DNA of 64,000 nt from Methylococcales bacterium (lineage in GTDB: Bacteria; Pseudomonadota; Gammaproteobacteria; Methylococcales; Methylomonadaceae). The notes beneath the pieces are model-generated. The model made no database searches and was not told the origin of the DNA. It was given only the letters and a program-made list of their open reading frames with translations. The first letter of the stretch is position 1. The number at the start of each line of letters is the position of its first letter. Location: contig JAQURG010000009.1 in NCBI GenBank assembly GCA_028715725.1, positions 35,326-99,325 on the forward strand, in the 5' to 3' direction. The translations under genes and the position numbers were made by a program. Shown here one piece after another: positions 16,934 to 25,779 of the stretch.

Positions 16934-17366
16934 GATTATGTCCTTTATTTGACTTAAGATAGCCTTCGAAGTCGCCACGCAGCGCTTTCAGGGTGTATTT
17001 TTCGCGGTCGATTTCGCCCTGCGTCCTGATGCCGAGCCTGCGGAATATCGAAACCGGCGGGCACCAGCCTTGCAGGGCGTGTTGCAACAAAAAAGCCGCG
17101 ACCCCTGTGGATAACCACATCCACTTGCGGTTGTGCAACTTCGACAAGGCCAGGCTCAGTAAGGCAACGCTGGCAGCATTAGTTTCCAGCGCCCGCTCTA
17201 TATCCCATTCCCTGTCCAGTTCAGCAATGCGGCGGGTTAATGTATCCCGGCTTGCGCCGGTATAGCGCCGTAGTGTTATATCGGTCTCGGCGTCAATGCG
17301 CTCGTTAATGTCGGGAAGCGTATGCCGCCGGACCCGGTCCGGTTCTTGAGAGAGTGATGTTGACAT
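16923..17366 (-). CDS. DUF2892-type membrane-associated protein
   Basis: A 147-residue protein. The N-terminal half is charged and helical (DINERIDAETDITLRRYTG). The C-terminal half contains a hydrophobic segment MWLSTGVAAFLLQHALQGWCPP and then FRRLGIRTQGEIDREKYTLKALRGDF, the signature of DUF2892 (YgaP-type transmembrane) proteins. Its function is unknown; related domains are often linked to rhodanese or sulfur chemistry. It overlaps the start of the di-haem cytochrome by 11 bp and follows the OBAP gene by 48 bp, so the three form an operon. Confidence 0.65.
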   Translation of the reverse strand: MSTSLSQEPDRVRRHTLPDINERIDAETDITLRRYTGASRDTLTRRIAELDREWDIERALETNAASVALLSLALSKLHNRKWMWLSTGVAAFLLQHALQGWCPPVSIFRRLGIRTQGEIDREKYTLKALRGDFEGYLKSNKGHNHDS

Positions 17367-17414
17367 GATTTATCTCCTCTTCTGTCAGAAGTTTCATTAA
17401 GGGTTGTCGTACAG

Positions 17415-18224
17415 CTATTTTAAATTTTCAGTATTTTTATCGGCAACCCCGGGGATGGCTGTTACGGGCCTTGAAAATTTTCCTTTCAGCGCATCGACGC
17501 CCCTCTGGGGCTTGGCGAAAGGGATCAAGTCAGTGCGCCTGGAGCGAAGCTGGTCGGTCGTAACATTCAGCCGTTGATTGCGCTGCTCGACCAAACCGGG
17601 TAACACCTCGCCGTTACGGTTAAAGGACCATTCCAGGCTGGGCTCGCCCAAGGGCATTTTATCGCCCGTTTTCCCAAAGGGCGAGGAATTCCAGACATGC
17701 CAGGTTTTCCCGTAACTGTTCATCTTGCCTTTCATCAGTTCATTTTCAGCTGCTTCGGGAATTCCGTGGGCAATAAGCTGGCCGGACAGAATCTCGAAAT
17801 TATGCGGGTGCCAGTATGTTTTCTCCTGCTCGGGCAAGGATTCGAATAATGATTCCGAAATAATGTATTCAATGCCGACCAGGTTGGCCTGCCGTGTATT
17901 GCCGTCAAACAGCGCGCACTGGGCGAAGTCTTCATTGACCTGGTGGCAAAAATGGTGGGCCTCCATTTGATGGCTCGGGTCTTCCTTGGAAGCATGAAAG
18001 CCATCCAGGTAAATGTTCATCGATTCCAGTGGGGAGTTAGTTTGTAGCAGGGCGGCCCCTCCTTCAAGCACTTGGGTTTTTACGCTTTTTTCCTGGCCTT
18101 TTGGTTGCGCCGAAGGTTCCACAGCCGGCTCACAGGCTGCCAACAGAGCGGAAACTATCAGGATAAGGTTTGAGCATGAGGCAGGATTCAAGGCGGTTTC
18201 AATCCGGTTAGACTTGATCATCAT
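17415..18224 (-). CDS. OBAP (DUF1264) family lipoprotein
   Basis: A 269-residue protein with a long signal segment and lipobox LLAAC, placing the lipidated cysteine at residue 31. The body matches the oil-body-associated-protein family: MNIYLDGFHASKEDPSHQ, EAHHFCHQVNEDFAQC, ANLVGIEYIISESLFESLPEQEKTYWHPH and KTWHVW. These Glu/His-rich segments are conserved between plant OBAPs and bacterial homologues. The bacterial function is unknown. It leads an operon with a DUF2892 protein and a di-haem peroxidase-like cytochrome, which suggests a periplasmic stress or redox role, as inference. Confidence 0.82.
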   Translation of the reverse strand: MMIKSNRIETALNPASCSNLILIVSALLAACEPAVEPSAQPKGQEKSVKTQVLEGGAALLQTNSPLESMNIYLDGFHASKEDPSHQMEAHHFCHQVNEDFAQCALFDGNTRQANLVGIEYIISESLFESLPEQEKTYWHPHNFEILSGQLIAHGIPEAAENELMKGKMNSYGKTWHVWNSSPFGKTGDKMPLGEPSLEWSFNRNGEVLPGLVEQRNQRLNVTTDQLRSRRTDLIPFAKPQRGVDALKGKFSRPVTAIPGVADKNTENLK

Positions 18225-18751
18225 GTTCTCCTGAAGAAGAAACAGAATTGTTAAAAAGAAGCCGTCAAGAAGCCGACGAATTGTTAAATCCTTAAAATTA
18301 CTGTAAATAATTAATCAGCCAACGTATGTACGCTAGAGCTCATAAGCACTAAATTGTTTCTTGAGCAGAGTTGCAGGGTATGGGGAAACATGAAGCCAAT
18401 TTTTGACGGAAGAAACGTCAAGTAGAGCTTGATGAATGTGCCAGGTTTTAGCGGATTTTTTCGCTGACCGGCATGAGGATAGCCCGGCATTTGTCTGCCT
18501 ATAAGCTATCCATGAAGATTCCAGCAGAGGTTGCAATGAAAAAGGCGCTGTAATGGAGATAAAACGAAGAATTATTAGATTCAATTGTCAACCGCACGAG
18601 CTTAGGCGAGGCGAGCAATATTTTTGAGATGAAAGGATGGACATAATAAGTGCGCACTCAACGCAGATAATGTTGAGCTATTGAAGCTGGGCAAGCTGAA
18701 AGTTCAGTTGGTATGCATCGCGTACCCATTGGATATAAAAATGGTGCGCTT
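18225..18751. other. Gene-poor stretch between two lipoprotein genes
   Basis: About 530 bp without a convincing gene. An 83-codon frame on the minus strand (18333-18584) has no family resemblance, no ribosome binding site and a low-quality composition, so I do not call it. No inverted repeat or terminator with a T-run was recognised. The region probably holds the promoter of the OBAP operon at its left end. Confidence 0.35.
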
Positions 18752-19093
18752 TTACCGATGAAAGCCGCCCCTATGATGCCCACCATATCCGTGATTCCAG
18801 CTGTTTCCGAATCCTCTTCCATAGCCGCCATAGCCATAATGTCGTCCATAAAAAGGACTACGGTATCCATAATGTCGCCCATAAAAAGGATAACTGCCTC
18901 GATAGCCGCCATAATTCCTGTAACTGTAATTAAATCCAAAAAAAGGATAACCGTAGCTATAACTTCCGTAATAGTTGGGATATTGATAATAGTTATAGCC
19001 TGTATAGGGGGCAGAGTAGCTGCCTCCATAAGGATAATAAGTGGCGCAGGAAGCAGTCAACAGCAACAGCAGTATTAAAAGTAATCTTCTCAT
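18752..19093 (-). CDS. Tyr/Gly-rich lipoprotein
   Basis: A 113-residue small lipoprotein. The signal MRRLLLILLLLLTASC ends in a lipobox with Cys16. The mature part is almost entirely Tyr, Gly, Phe, Arg and His, with the repeated unit FYGRHYGY occurring twice and many YYGSY/YGGY steps. Proteins of this composition are seen in many methanotrophs and other proteobacteria as hypothetical envelope proteins; no catalytic residues can be proposed. The same DNA gives open frames on the plus strand because of its repetitive composition, but the signal peptide supports this strand. Confidence 0.65.
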   Translation of the reverse strand: MRRLLLILLLLLTASCATYYPYGGSYSAPYTGYNYYQYPNYYGSYSYGYPFFGFNYSYRNYGGYRGSYPFYGRHYGYRSPFYGRHYGYGGYGRGFGNSWNHGYGGHHRGGFHR

Positions 19094-19540
19094 AACTTAA
19101 GTTTTCCGGTTCTTGGCCGAAAGCCAATTCACTTAACATCTGCCAATTGCAGATAATCAAATACGGCAGCCTCTTTTAAATCACTTTTCGTGATAGCCCT
19201 TTATTACTGCCGAGCTCATCCGGTTTATGTTCTTTGGAGCAAGTGCCCATTAGTACCTTTATCGGGCTTTTCGTTCAACCTGAAATCAGGCTTCTCTCTC
19301 ATATTGGATTACATGGGACTATTTATCTGTAAGGGGTCATTTTTGGTTAATTTTTAGCTCGTAGTTTATCTTGGCTATGTTGCCGGATTGATGTTCACCC
19401 ATTATGCGGCCACTACGGACTAGCCCTCTGGGTCAATGCGAACCTGTTCCAGAATGCCGGGGCGATGAAAAATAAATAGAGAACATTTCTAAAAATATAT
19501 TGTCTTATCGGTCTTAGATGCTTCATAGGAGTAAACTACT
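19094..19540. other. Intergenic region without recognisable gene
   Basis: Roughly 450 bp between divergent genes. No open frame of protein-like composition, no clear hairpin with a T-run and no repeat family was found. Promoters for the Tyr/Gly-rich lipoprotein and the membrane protein at 19541 should lie here. AGGAG at 19527-19531 is the probable ribosome binding site of the latter. Confidence 0.35.
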
Positions 19541-20521
19541 ATGTCATCAAATATTAATATTTTGAAATGGCTTTTCGCGCTGGTTCTGATTTTTGGCGGA
19601 TTTACCGTTTACAAAATTTTTGGCGTCCTGGCGGCTGATCTTGAAGGTAAGGAATATGTGTGGGCGGTTAAGATTATTTCCGAGTTTGGGTTATTTACAT
19701 CGGTTGTCATTTCAGTCGGGTTTTTTCACCATTGGATAATTGCGACTGAAGAACGCAGAGAAACTGAGAAGATGTTTCATAGCGTACTGACAAAATATAT
19801 CGATGGGACCGTTATAAATGCTAAAAAGCGGGGTTTTTTAGGAATAACCAATAAGGAACTGGATTTTTCTGAAATCATACACGGTTTATATTCAGGCGAT
19901 CAAGTTTACTGGCTAATTACCTTCGATCCCCGTTATAAACATCATTGCAGGGAATTCGAACATGCGATTAAAAAAGGCGTTCATTTCCGGATGCTTATTT
20001 TGAAAGATTGCCCGATTTCAGAACTGTGCGCACGCGAGATTATCGGCTATAGTGAAGAGGAGTTCAGAGGAGATAACCGGTTGTTTTTGGCCTCGCTGCA
20101 AGATATAGCAGGACGAATTAACGAGCGGGATGAAGGTTCATTAGGCGTTTTTACCTATGACGCACTGCCAAATATTCCATTGCTTATTATTCTTCGCCAC
20201 AAAGCAAAAATAGTGGAAATTTATAACAGTTATTACTTGTCCGAGCCGGTGGGGAGAATGCCTTATTTACACTGGCAGTCTGAGCTCAAGGGCGATAACC
20301 TTTACTCCTTTGAGTCAGAAAAATGGAACATGCCGGACCTTTTCCTGGACTACTTTCAAAGGCGTTGGGCGGCAGAAAGAAGCAAACTGCAACAGGCCGA
20401 TAAAGAGAAATCAGCCTATCAGGATTTTCTGTATGCGCCGGCTTCAGCCCGGAAAAAGTGCACCAGCCTCATTTGTGAATTAGAGCGGTTAAATAGTTCG
20501 ACCAAGAAACCTTCAATTTAG
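19541..20521 (+). CDS. Two-TM membrane protein with cytoplasmic domain, unknown function
   Basis: A 326-residue protein of no family I can name. Two N-terminal membrane segments (about 8-30 and 45-68, including LFTSVVISVGFFHHWII) are followed by a soluble domain of about 250 residues. That domain has an alternating strand/helix pattern, including VYWLITFDPRY, HFRMLILKDCPI and IPLLIILRHKAKIVEIYNSYY. The layout is reminiscent of phospholipase D-like or receptor-type sensor folds, but no HKD motif is present, so I assign no activity. AGGAG lies 9 bp upstream of the ATG. It is a single-gene unit. Confidence 0.6.
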   Translation: MSSNINILKWLFALVLIFGGFTVYKIFGVLAADLEGKEYVWAVKIISEFGLFTSVVISVGFFHHWIIATEERRETEKMFHSVLTKYIDGTVINAKKRGFLGITNKELDFSEIIHGLYSGDQVYWLITFDPRYKHHCREFEHAIKKGVHFRMLILKDCPISELCAREIIGYSEEEFRGDNRLFLASLQDIAGRINERDEGSLGVFTYDALPNIPLLIILRHKAKIVEIYNSYYLSEPVGRMPYLHWQSELKGDNLYSFESEKWNMPDLFLDYFQRRWAAERSKLQQADKEKSAYQDFLYAPASARKKCTSLICELERLNSSTKKPSI

Positions 20522-20803
20522 CCCGACAAAAAGTACAAGCATTTTACATCCTGTAGTTTTCAATTCTTTTGTCCATCTAAAACCGCCTGTTCAAGGTAAT
20601 AAGCAGATTTCCCAGGGATCGGTTATATTCAGATTATGAGTATTCTCATTGGAGGCTGGCGGGAATCAACCTTCATCTTCTGCGGTCAACCGAATGACCT
20701 GGAGTTTTATAATCCCAGCATGAAATAGCTGAGTAATATCAACCATATTGATTTGCTTCAGGATACAATAATCTATCTGCTTTTATCACACAGGATTCAG
20801 CTA

Positions 20804-22183
20804 ATGGCTATCAGTGTATTTGAAATCTTTAAAATAGGTATTGGCCCATCCAGTTCTCATACCGTAGGGCCGATGCGCGCTGCGATGGAATTCGCCGTTA
20901 ATCTGGAAAAATCCGGGCTCATCGGCAAAATTGACCGCATAACCATTGAATTATTCGGTTCTTTAGGCGCTACAGGTAAAGGACACGGTACGGATAAAGC
21001 GATTATGCTGGGACTCGAAGGCGAGTCCCCGGATTTAATTGATCCTTCTATGATACCCGATAGACTCGACACTATCAGACAAACCGGACAGATTAGCCTG
21101 TTAAGACGGTGGCCTGTCCGATTCGAAGAAAAAGCACACTTGCTGTTCCATCGCAAGGTTCTGCCTTATCATTCAAACGGCATGCGCTTTACCGTTTTCG
21201 GTAGCTCAGCAACCGAGTTGCTGCAAAAGGATTATTACTCAGTCGGCGGCGGCTTTGTCGTAACGGGAAACACGGCGGCGGCAGATCGTTTGACGGATGA
21301 CGATACCTGTTTACCGTATCCGTTTAAATCCGCAGAAGCATTGCTAAAACTCTGCGCCGCACATAACAAGCCCATCAGCGCCTTGATGCTGAACAATGAA
21401 AAGGCCTGGCTCGGTGAACAGAATGTCCGGAAAAACCTGCTCAATATCTGGCAAGTTATGCAGGCTTGCGTCGAAAGGGGAATGCATCAGGAAGGCACAT
21501 TACCGGGCGGCATGAAAATTAAACGCCGGGCTGCAAACCTTTACCAGCAGTTGACCGGCGCCGTTCCACGGCAAACGCCGGGAGTTCCGGTAGGCACGCT
21601 GGACTGGGTCAACCTGTTTGCGCTGGCTGTCAGCGAGGAAAATGCTGCAGGCGGCAGAGTCGTGACCGCGCCAACCAATGGCGCAGCAGGCATCATACCG
21701 GCGGTTTTGCATTACTATTGGCGATTCTGTGAAGGCGCAAATGAAGACGGCGTTATCAGGTTTTTATTGACGGCCGCTGCGATTGCTATTTTGTACAAAG
21801 AAAACGCTTCGCTTTCCGGCGCAGAAGTCGGCTGTCAGGGCGAAATCGGCGTAGCCTGTTCGATGGCGGCCGGTGCTTTGGCGGAAGTTTCGGGCGGCAC
21901 GCCGCAACAAGTCGAAAATGCCGCCGAAATCGGCATGGAGCATAATCTGGGCCTGACCTGTGATCCGGTGGGCGGCCTGGTTCAGGTGCCTTGCATCGAG
22001 CGCAACGCCATGGGTTCGGTAAAGGCGATTAACGCCGCGCGTATCGCCTTGCGCGGCGATGGAACGCATTTTGTATCGCTGGATAAAGTCATCAAAACCA
22101 TGCGCGAAACGGGCGCCGATATGAAAACCAAATACAAGGAAACCTCGCGCGGCGGTCTCGCGGTTAATTTGATCGAATGTTGA
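20804..22183 (+). CDS. sdaA: L-serine ammonia-lyase (iron-sulfur)
   Basis: A 459-residue L-serine dehydratase that deaminates L-serine to pyruvate and ammonia in the cytosol. The start [24 protein letters not shown] at 20804 aligns with the E. coli enzyme (about 454 residues); an in-frame ATG 51 bp earlier would add an unrelated leader. The beta domain includes [15 protein letters not shown]. Cysteines in [23 protein letters not shown] and VPCIERNA are the expected ligands of the catalytic [4Fe-4S] cluster. In a methylotroph with serine-cycle or serine-derived metabolism this enzyme would drain serine to pyruvate, as inference. It is monocistronic. Confidence 0.95.
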   Translation: MAISVFEIFKIGIGPSSSHTVGPMRAAMEFAVNLEKSGLIGKIDRITIELFGSLGATGKGHGTDKAIMLGLEGESPDLIDPSMIPDRLDTIRQTGQISLLRRWPVRFEEKAHLLFHRKVLPYHSNGMRFTVFGSSATELLQKDYYSVGGGFVVTGNTAAADRLTDDDTCLPYPFKSAEALLKLCAAHNKPISALMLNNEKAWLGEQNVRKNLLNIWQVMQACVERGMHQEGTLPGGMKIKRRAANLYQQLTGAVPRQTPGVPVGTLDWVNLFALAVSEENAAGGRVVTAPTNGAAGIIPAVLHYYWRFCEGANEDGVIRFLLTAAAIAILYKENASLSGAEVGCQGEIGVACSMAAGALAEVSGGTPQQVENAAEIGMEHNLGLTCDPVGGLVQVPCIERNAMGSVKAINAARIALRGDGTHFVSLDKVIKTMRETGADMKTKYKETSRGGLAVNLIEC

Positions 22184-22535
22184 TGTTTCTTTGTCAGTGT
22201 AATGTAACCTGTCATTCCTGCCGGAATGCGAGTATACAATACTATAGACGGTAAGCTTAACCACATCCGTGGTATCTGGATATTGAATTCTCCCGCATAC
22301 CCTGTTTCTTCATGTGAGCTGTTGCTATAACACGGTTAAAACATAAATGTTGTGAGTGGGTTTCGGATTAGCTATATTAAACCCTTGGCCGTTATGTTAC
22401 AAAAGCACTTATCTTTGGGATTGGCGAAATGTTGAGGTTAACTAGAGTACTATGGTCCCAAGAGAATGATTCGTCCGTGAGGGCATGAAAGCTTGTGCCC
22501 ACCTATAGGCTATTTTGTTTATAAGGAAAGATGTT
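22184..22535. other. Intergenic region between sdaA and the DUF262 gene
   Basis: About 350 bp. A small perfect hairpin CATTCC-TGCC-GGAATG at 22214-22229 follows sdaA and may be part of its termination or a repeat fragment. AAGGAAAG at 22523-22530 is the ribosome binding site of the DUF262 gene. The G+C content drops visibly rightwards, marking the left edge of the AT-rich DUF262/HEPN unit. Confidence 0.4.
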
Positions 22536-23735
22536 GTGGCATTTGAAGAAAACGATTTTAAGGAAGATGAATATCAAATAGAAAATGAAGATGATATTGG
22601 TAATTTAGATCAAAATTTGTTTTCAGCTGCCGTTGTCAGCGGAAATGACTGGACAACAGAAACGATAATAAATCAGATAAACAAAGGAAACATACAGCTT
22701 AATCCAGATTTTCAAAGAAGGGATGCTTGGGATAAGAGCCGTAAAAGCCGTTTTATCGAATCTCTAATTCTTGGCCTACCAGTACCACAGATCGTTTTGG
22801 CGGAGTCAAAAGAACGAAGAGGGGCATATATTGTTTTAGATGGAAAGCAGCGGTTATTAAGTATTCGGCAGTTTTCTGCGACTGCTGATGACAAGGTCTA
22901 TGAGCAGCTTAAACTATCTAAACTTGATATTAGAAAAGATCTTAATGGAAAAAGTCTTGAATCGCTAAAAATTGATTTAATTTTATTTGATGACTTGTCA
23001 GCATTTGAAAATCAGCCAATAAGAACTGTTGTAATTAAAAATTGGCCCAATGAAGCTTTTCTATATCATGTTTTTCTTAGATTAAATACTGGTAGTGTAC
23101 CGTTGTCTCCTCAAGAGCTTAGGCAAGCATTACATCCAGGAAAATTTGTATCTTTTTTAGATAAATCTTCATCTGAAAGTATTGCTCTTCAAGAAATTTT
23201 AAAATTGAAAAAACCTGACTTTAGGATGCGCGATGCAGAACTTTTACTTAGGTATTATTCTTTTAAGAACTTTCTGGATGACTATTTTGGAACATTGAAA
23301 AACTTTCTTGATAACTGTTGCTCACATTTTAATGATACATGGGATATTAACCAGGAAAAAATAGAAGAACAACTAAAGTCATTTGAACTTGCACATCAAT
23401 CCATTAAGTCTGTTTTTAACAAAAATTCTTATCGGAAGTGGACAGGTTCTTCATATGAAAATCGGTTTAATCGCTCAGTGTTTGACATATTAATTCTTTC
23501 TTTTTCGGATGAAGCCACCCGGGAATCATGTCGCGGTAAAGAGCAAGAAGTAGAAAAGGCATTTAAATATTTATGCGGGGAAGATAGGGCGTTTATTACT
23601 TCTCTTGAAACGACTACTAAAAGTATTCGTGCTACAGACAAACGAATATCGACTTGGAATAGTAAATTGAATGAAGTGCTTGGAATAAACCTGTATGTAC
23701 CAAACTTAATTAACCGGTGGCCTTCTCAACCTTAA
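22536..23735 (+). CDS. DUF262 domain protein (ParB-like/GmrSD-N type)
   Basis: A 399-residue protein with an N-terminal DUF262 domain. Key features are INPDFQRR-like NPDFQRRDAWD (about 57-67), FIESLILGLPVPQIVL and VLDGKQRLLSI, with the DGKQR motif at 102-106 that corresponds to the ParB/Srx-like nucleotide-hydrolysing DGQQR motif. The rest is helical without a recognised HNH (DUF1524) domain. I choose the GTG at 22536 as start since AAGGAAAG lies 6 bp upstream; a TTG at 22515 is in frame but precedes that site. DUF262 is the NTP-dependent module of GmrSD/BrxU-type defence nucleases. Codon use is strongly AT-rich. The HEPN gene starts 4 bp after its stop. Confidence 0.8.
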   Translation: MAFEENDFKEDEYQIENEDDIGNLDQNLFSAAVVSGNDWTTETIINQINKGNIQLNPDFQRRDAWDKSRKSRFIESLILGLPVPQIVLAESKERRGAYIVLDGKQRLLSIRQFSATADDKVYEQLKLSKLDIRKDLNGKSLESLKIDLILFDDLSAFENQPIRTVVIKNWPNEAFLYHVFLRLNTGSVPLSPQELRQALHPGKFVSFLDKSSSESIALQEILKLKKPDFRMRDAELLLRYYSFKNFLDDYFGTLKNFLDNCCSHFNDTWDINQEKIEEQLKSFELAHQSIKSVFNKNSYRKWTGSSYENRFNRSVFDILILSFSDEATRESCRGKEQEVEKAFKYLCGEDRAFITSLETTTKSIRATDKRISTWNSKLNEVLGINLYVPNLINRWPSQP

Positions 23736-23739
23736 TCAT

Positions 23740-24390
23740 ATGACGGTGTCAGATAGATTTAAAGAACTTCGTTCAAGACTAGGCGAGCTCCGGAGGCACA
23801 TGCTACCAAGCACATTCTCACCTACTGGTAACTATAAAGATCGAGAGCTGGATAGAGCTCGAGGCTATAGACTGCTCGTACACGCAGAAATTGAATCATA
23901 TCTTGAAGATATTTCCAAAGATACAGTCACTAAAGCGATTAGCAAATGGAAAAATAATAAAACCCCATCCAGTTTATTAATTGCATTTCTTGCTTCATAT
24001 CACTCAAGTTGGAGTGTTAATAATGAAATGACGAAAAATGAAATTATTGATATTGCCAAATCAAGAAACAATATTAAAGATTCAGTCGAAGAAGTTATTA
24101 ATTTAGCACAAACCCAATTTATAAAAAGAGTAAAAGCAAATAACGGTATAAAAGAAAAAAATTTCAAAACTCTAATTTTGCCGATCGGAATTGATTTATG
24201 TGATTTAGATGCTACATGGATTACAAATCTTGATAACTTCGGAGGGTTAAGAGGAGAAGTAGCACACAATACAAAACGCGCGACCAGCCAAATTAATCCG
24301 CAGGATGAGTATATCTTAGTCAAATCGCTACTCGCTGGACTTGAACAATTAGACCGAAAAATTAGTTCGATTCAACGACAGTTTGCCTAA
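23740..24390 (+). CDS. HEPN-domain putative RNase (RiboL-PSP-HEPN-like)
   Basis: A 216-residue all-helical protein. The HEPN nuclease motif R-x4-H is present as Arg171-Gly-Glu-Val-Ala-His176 in GGLRGEVAHN. The earlier LLVHAEIESYLEDI (46-59) and the C-terminal LVKSLLAGLEQLDRKI match HEPN families of the RiboL-PSP/MAE_28990 type. Such domains are metal-independent RNases of toxin and abortive-infection systems. It sits 4 bp after the DUF262 gene in the same AT-rich context, so the two very likely work together, the DUF262 protein perhaps as sensor or regulator. Family level is my recognition from motifs, not a search result. Confidence 0.75.
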   Translation: MTVSDRFKELRSRLGELRRHMLPSTFSPTGNYKDRELDRARGYRLLVHAEIESYLEDISKDTVTKAISKWKNNKTPSSLLIAFLASYHSSWSVNNEMTKNEIIDIAKSRNNIKDSVEEVINLAQTQFIKRVKANNGIKEKNFKTLILPIGIDLCDLDATWITNLDNFGGLRGEVAHNTKRATSQINPQDEYILVKSLLAGLEQLDRKISSIQRQFA

Positions 24391-24588
24391 CAAAAAGCCA
24401 AAGGTATAAATGCTGCAAAGTGACTTGGAGGCATGAACTTTAATACCCTATGGCAGGCCAGGTATTATAGATATTACTGCATCGGTCATGACTGTGTTTA
24501 CGGTTAATGGCATAAATACGACGTTATTCACTGCTGAAGATTGTCGAATTTTTCCAGCTTAATCTTCATTTTATTTGAGGAACACATC

Positions 24589-24936
24589 ATGCCTTTCTTG
24601 AAACTCAGCACCAATGTTGCTATCGATCAAAGCCAATCCGAGCAACTGCTCAGCGAACTTTCACGATTACTTGCCAAAGAGACCGGCAAACCGGAACGCT
24701 ATGTGATGGTGGAACTGGCCGGCGGCAAAGCCATGCTATTCAATGGCAGCAATCAGCCGCTGGCTTATCTGGAGTGTAAAAGCATCGGCTTAGGAGCTGC
24801 GCAAGCGAAGGCTCTATCCGCATCGATGAGCAAATTATTGACGGGTGCTTTGCCGTTGACAGCCGAGCGTATTTATATTGAATTCAGCAATTGCCCGGCT
24901 GAGTTCTGGGGATGGAACGGCTCTACTTTTGGCTGA
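24589..24936 (+). CDS. MIF/tautomerase-superfamily protein
   Basis: A 115-residue protein starting MPFLKLSTNVAID, which leaves the catalytic-type Pro1 after removal of Met. Segments KPERYVMVELAGGKAMLFNGS, PLAYLECKSIG and RIYIEFSNCPAEFWGWNGSTF match macrophage-migration-inhibitory-factor-like proteins, including the conserved end (WGWNGSTF). The ATG at 24589 is preferred over the upstream in-frame codon because GAGG lies 8 bp ahead and family members begin with Met-Pro. These proteins have keto-enol tautomerase activity in vitro; the cellular role in bacteria is unclear. It is monocistronic. Confidence 0.9.
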   Translation: MPFLKLSTNVAIDQSQSEQLLSELSRLLAKETGKPERYVMVELAGGKAMLFNGSNQPLAYLECKSIGLGAAQAKALSASMSKLLTGALPLTAERIYIEFSNCPAEFWGWNGSTFG

Positions 24937-25096
24937 CTTGAAGCGGGCTCTAATCGAGACAGGCTTGTTCATGGTCATTATTTCATTAACCCTGTTAATG
25001 GATACGCCTGAAACATGAAGTGCGCCTTTTTACTTCTTTAACCGATCTGATTGGGAGTTATCTTCAGCCAAAGCGCAACACTTACGGAATAACGTC

Positions 25097-25119
25097 ATTT
25101 CGGCATGGACTGCCGAAAT
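25097..25119. terminator. Hairpin between convergent genes
   Basis: ATTTCGGCA at 25097-25105 pairs perfectly with TGCCGAAAT at 25111-25119 around a 5-base loop. A second small hairpin, AAGCT-ATGGA-AGCTT, follows and runs into TTT near 25140. The position between the MIF gene (plus) and trpG (minus) fits a bidirectional transcription terminator. Confidence 0.5.
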
Positions 25120-25188
25120 CCGGAAGCTATGGAAGCTTTTTGAGAGCCTGGATACCGGCAATCCTTGAATGCGGATAATTGAAGTGTC

Positions 25189-25779
25189 TCACCTCTCCAA
25201 AAAGTTTCTAAGTAAATCGTGCCCATGTTCCGTCAAAATTGATTCTGGATGGAACTGTACGCCTTCAATATCAAGCTGTTTGTGGCGCACGCCCATGATT
25301 TCATCGATATTACCCTCGGCATCCTGAGTCCAGGCCGTTACTTCCAGGCAATCGGGCAGGGTAGCCTGTTCGATAACCAGGGAGTGATAACGGGTGGCTG
25401 TGAAGGGATTATTCAGCCCTTTGAAAACGCCGATATTGCGATGATAAACAGGTGAGGTTTTACCGTGCATAATGCTTTTAGCATGGATGATATTTCCGCC
25501 AAATGCATAGCCTATGCTTTGATGACCAAGGCAAACTCCCAGGACTGGATATTTTCCTGAAAGCTTTAAAATGGCTTCAACGGATACGCCGGCTTCTTTA
25601 GGCGTGCAAGGACCTGGCGAAATGACTATTTTATCCGGGGCCTGCTTTTCGATATCCTCGACCGTCACCTGATCATTGCGCACGACAGTCACATCCGCGC
25701 CCAATTCGCCCAGATATTGCACAAGGTTATAAGTAAAAGAGTCGTAGTTATCGACCATGACTACTTTTACGGCGCTCAT
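25189..25779 (-). CDS. trpG: Anthranilate synthase component II (glutamine amidotransferase)
   Basis: A 196-residue class I glutamine amidotransferase that passes ammonia to TrpE for anthranilate formation. It has [20 protein letters not shown] at the N-terminus, [11 protein letters not shown], the nucleophile Cys in [10 protein letters not shown] and the catalytic His-Glu in VQFHPESIL. It overlaps trpE by 4 bp (ATGA), so translation is coupled. It may also serve para-aminobenzoate synthesis (PabA), as in many bacteria with a single amphibolic subunit. No further trp genes follow; the convergent MIF gene ends the unit. Confidence 0.95.
   Translation of the reverse strand: MSAVKVVMVDNYDSFTYNLVQYLGELGADVTVVRNDQVTVEDIEKQAPDKIVISPGPCTPKEAGVSVEAILKLSGKYPVLGVCLGHQSIGYAFGGNIIHAKSIMHGKTSPVYHRNIGVFKGLNNPFTATRYHSLVIEQATLPDCLEVTAWTQDAEGNIDEIMGVRHKQLDIEGVQFHPESILTEHGHDLLRNFLER

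Noticed and set aside
18333..18584. 83-codon minus-strand frame between the two lipoprotein genes
   Set aside because: No ribosome binding site, no recognisable motif, poor composition; treated as chance.
18713..19078. Plus-strand Ile/Ser-rich frame and an overlapping minus-strand Ile/Met-rich frame
   Set aside because: Both are shadows of the repetitive Tyr/Gly-rich lipoprotein gene; the low-complexity codons produce open frames in other frames.
24441..24469. Hairpin TAATACC...GGTATTA after the HEPN gene as terminator
   Set aside because: The stem is only 6-7 bp with a long loop and no T-run; too weak to list.
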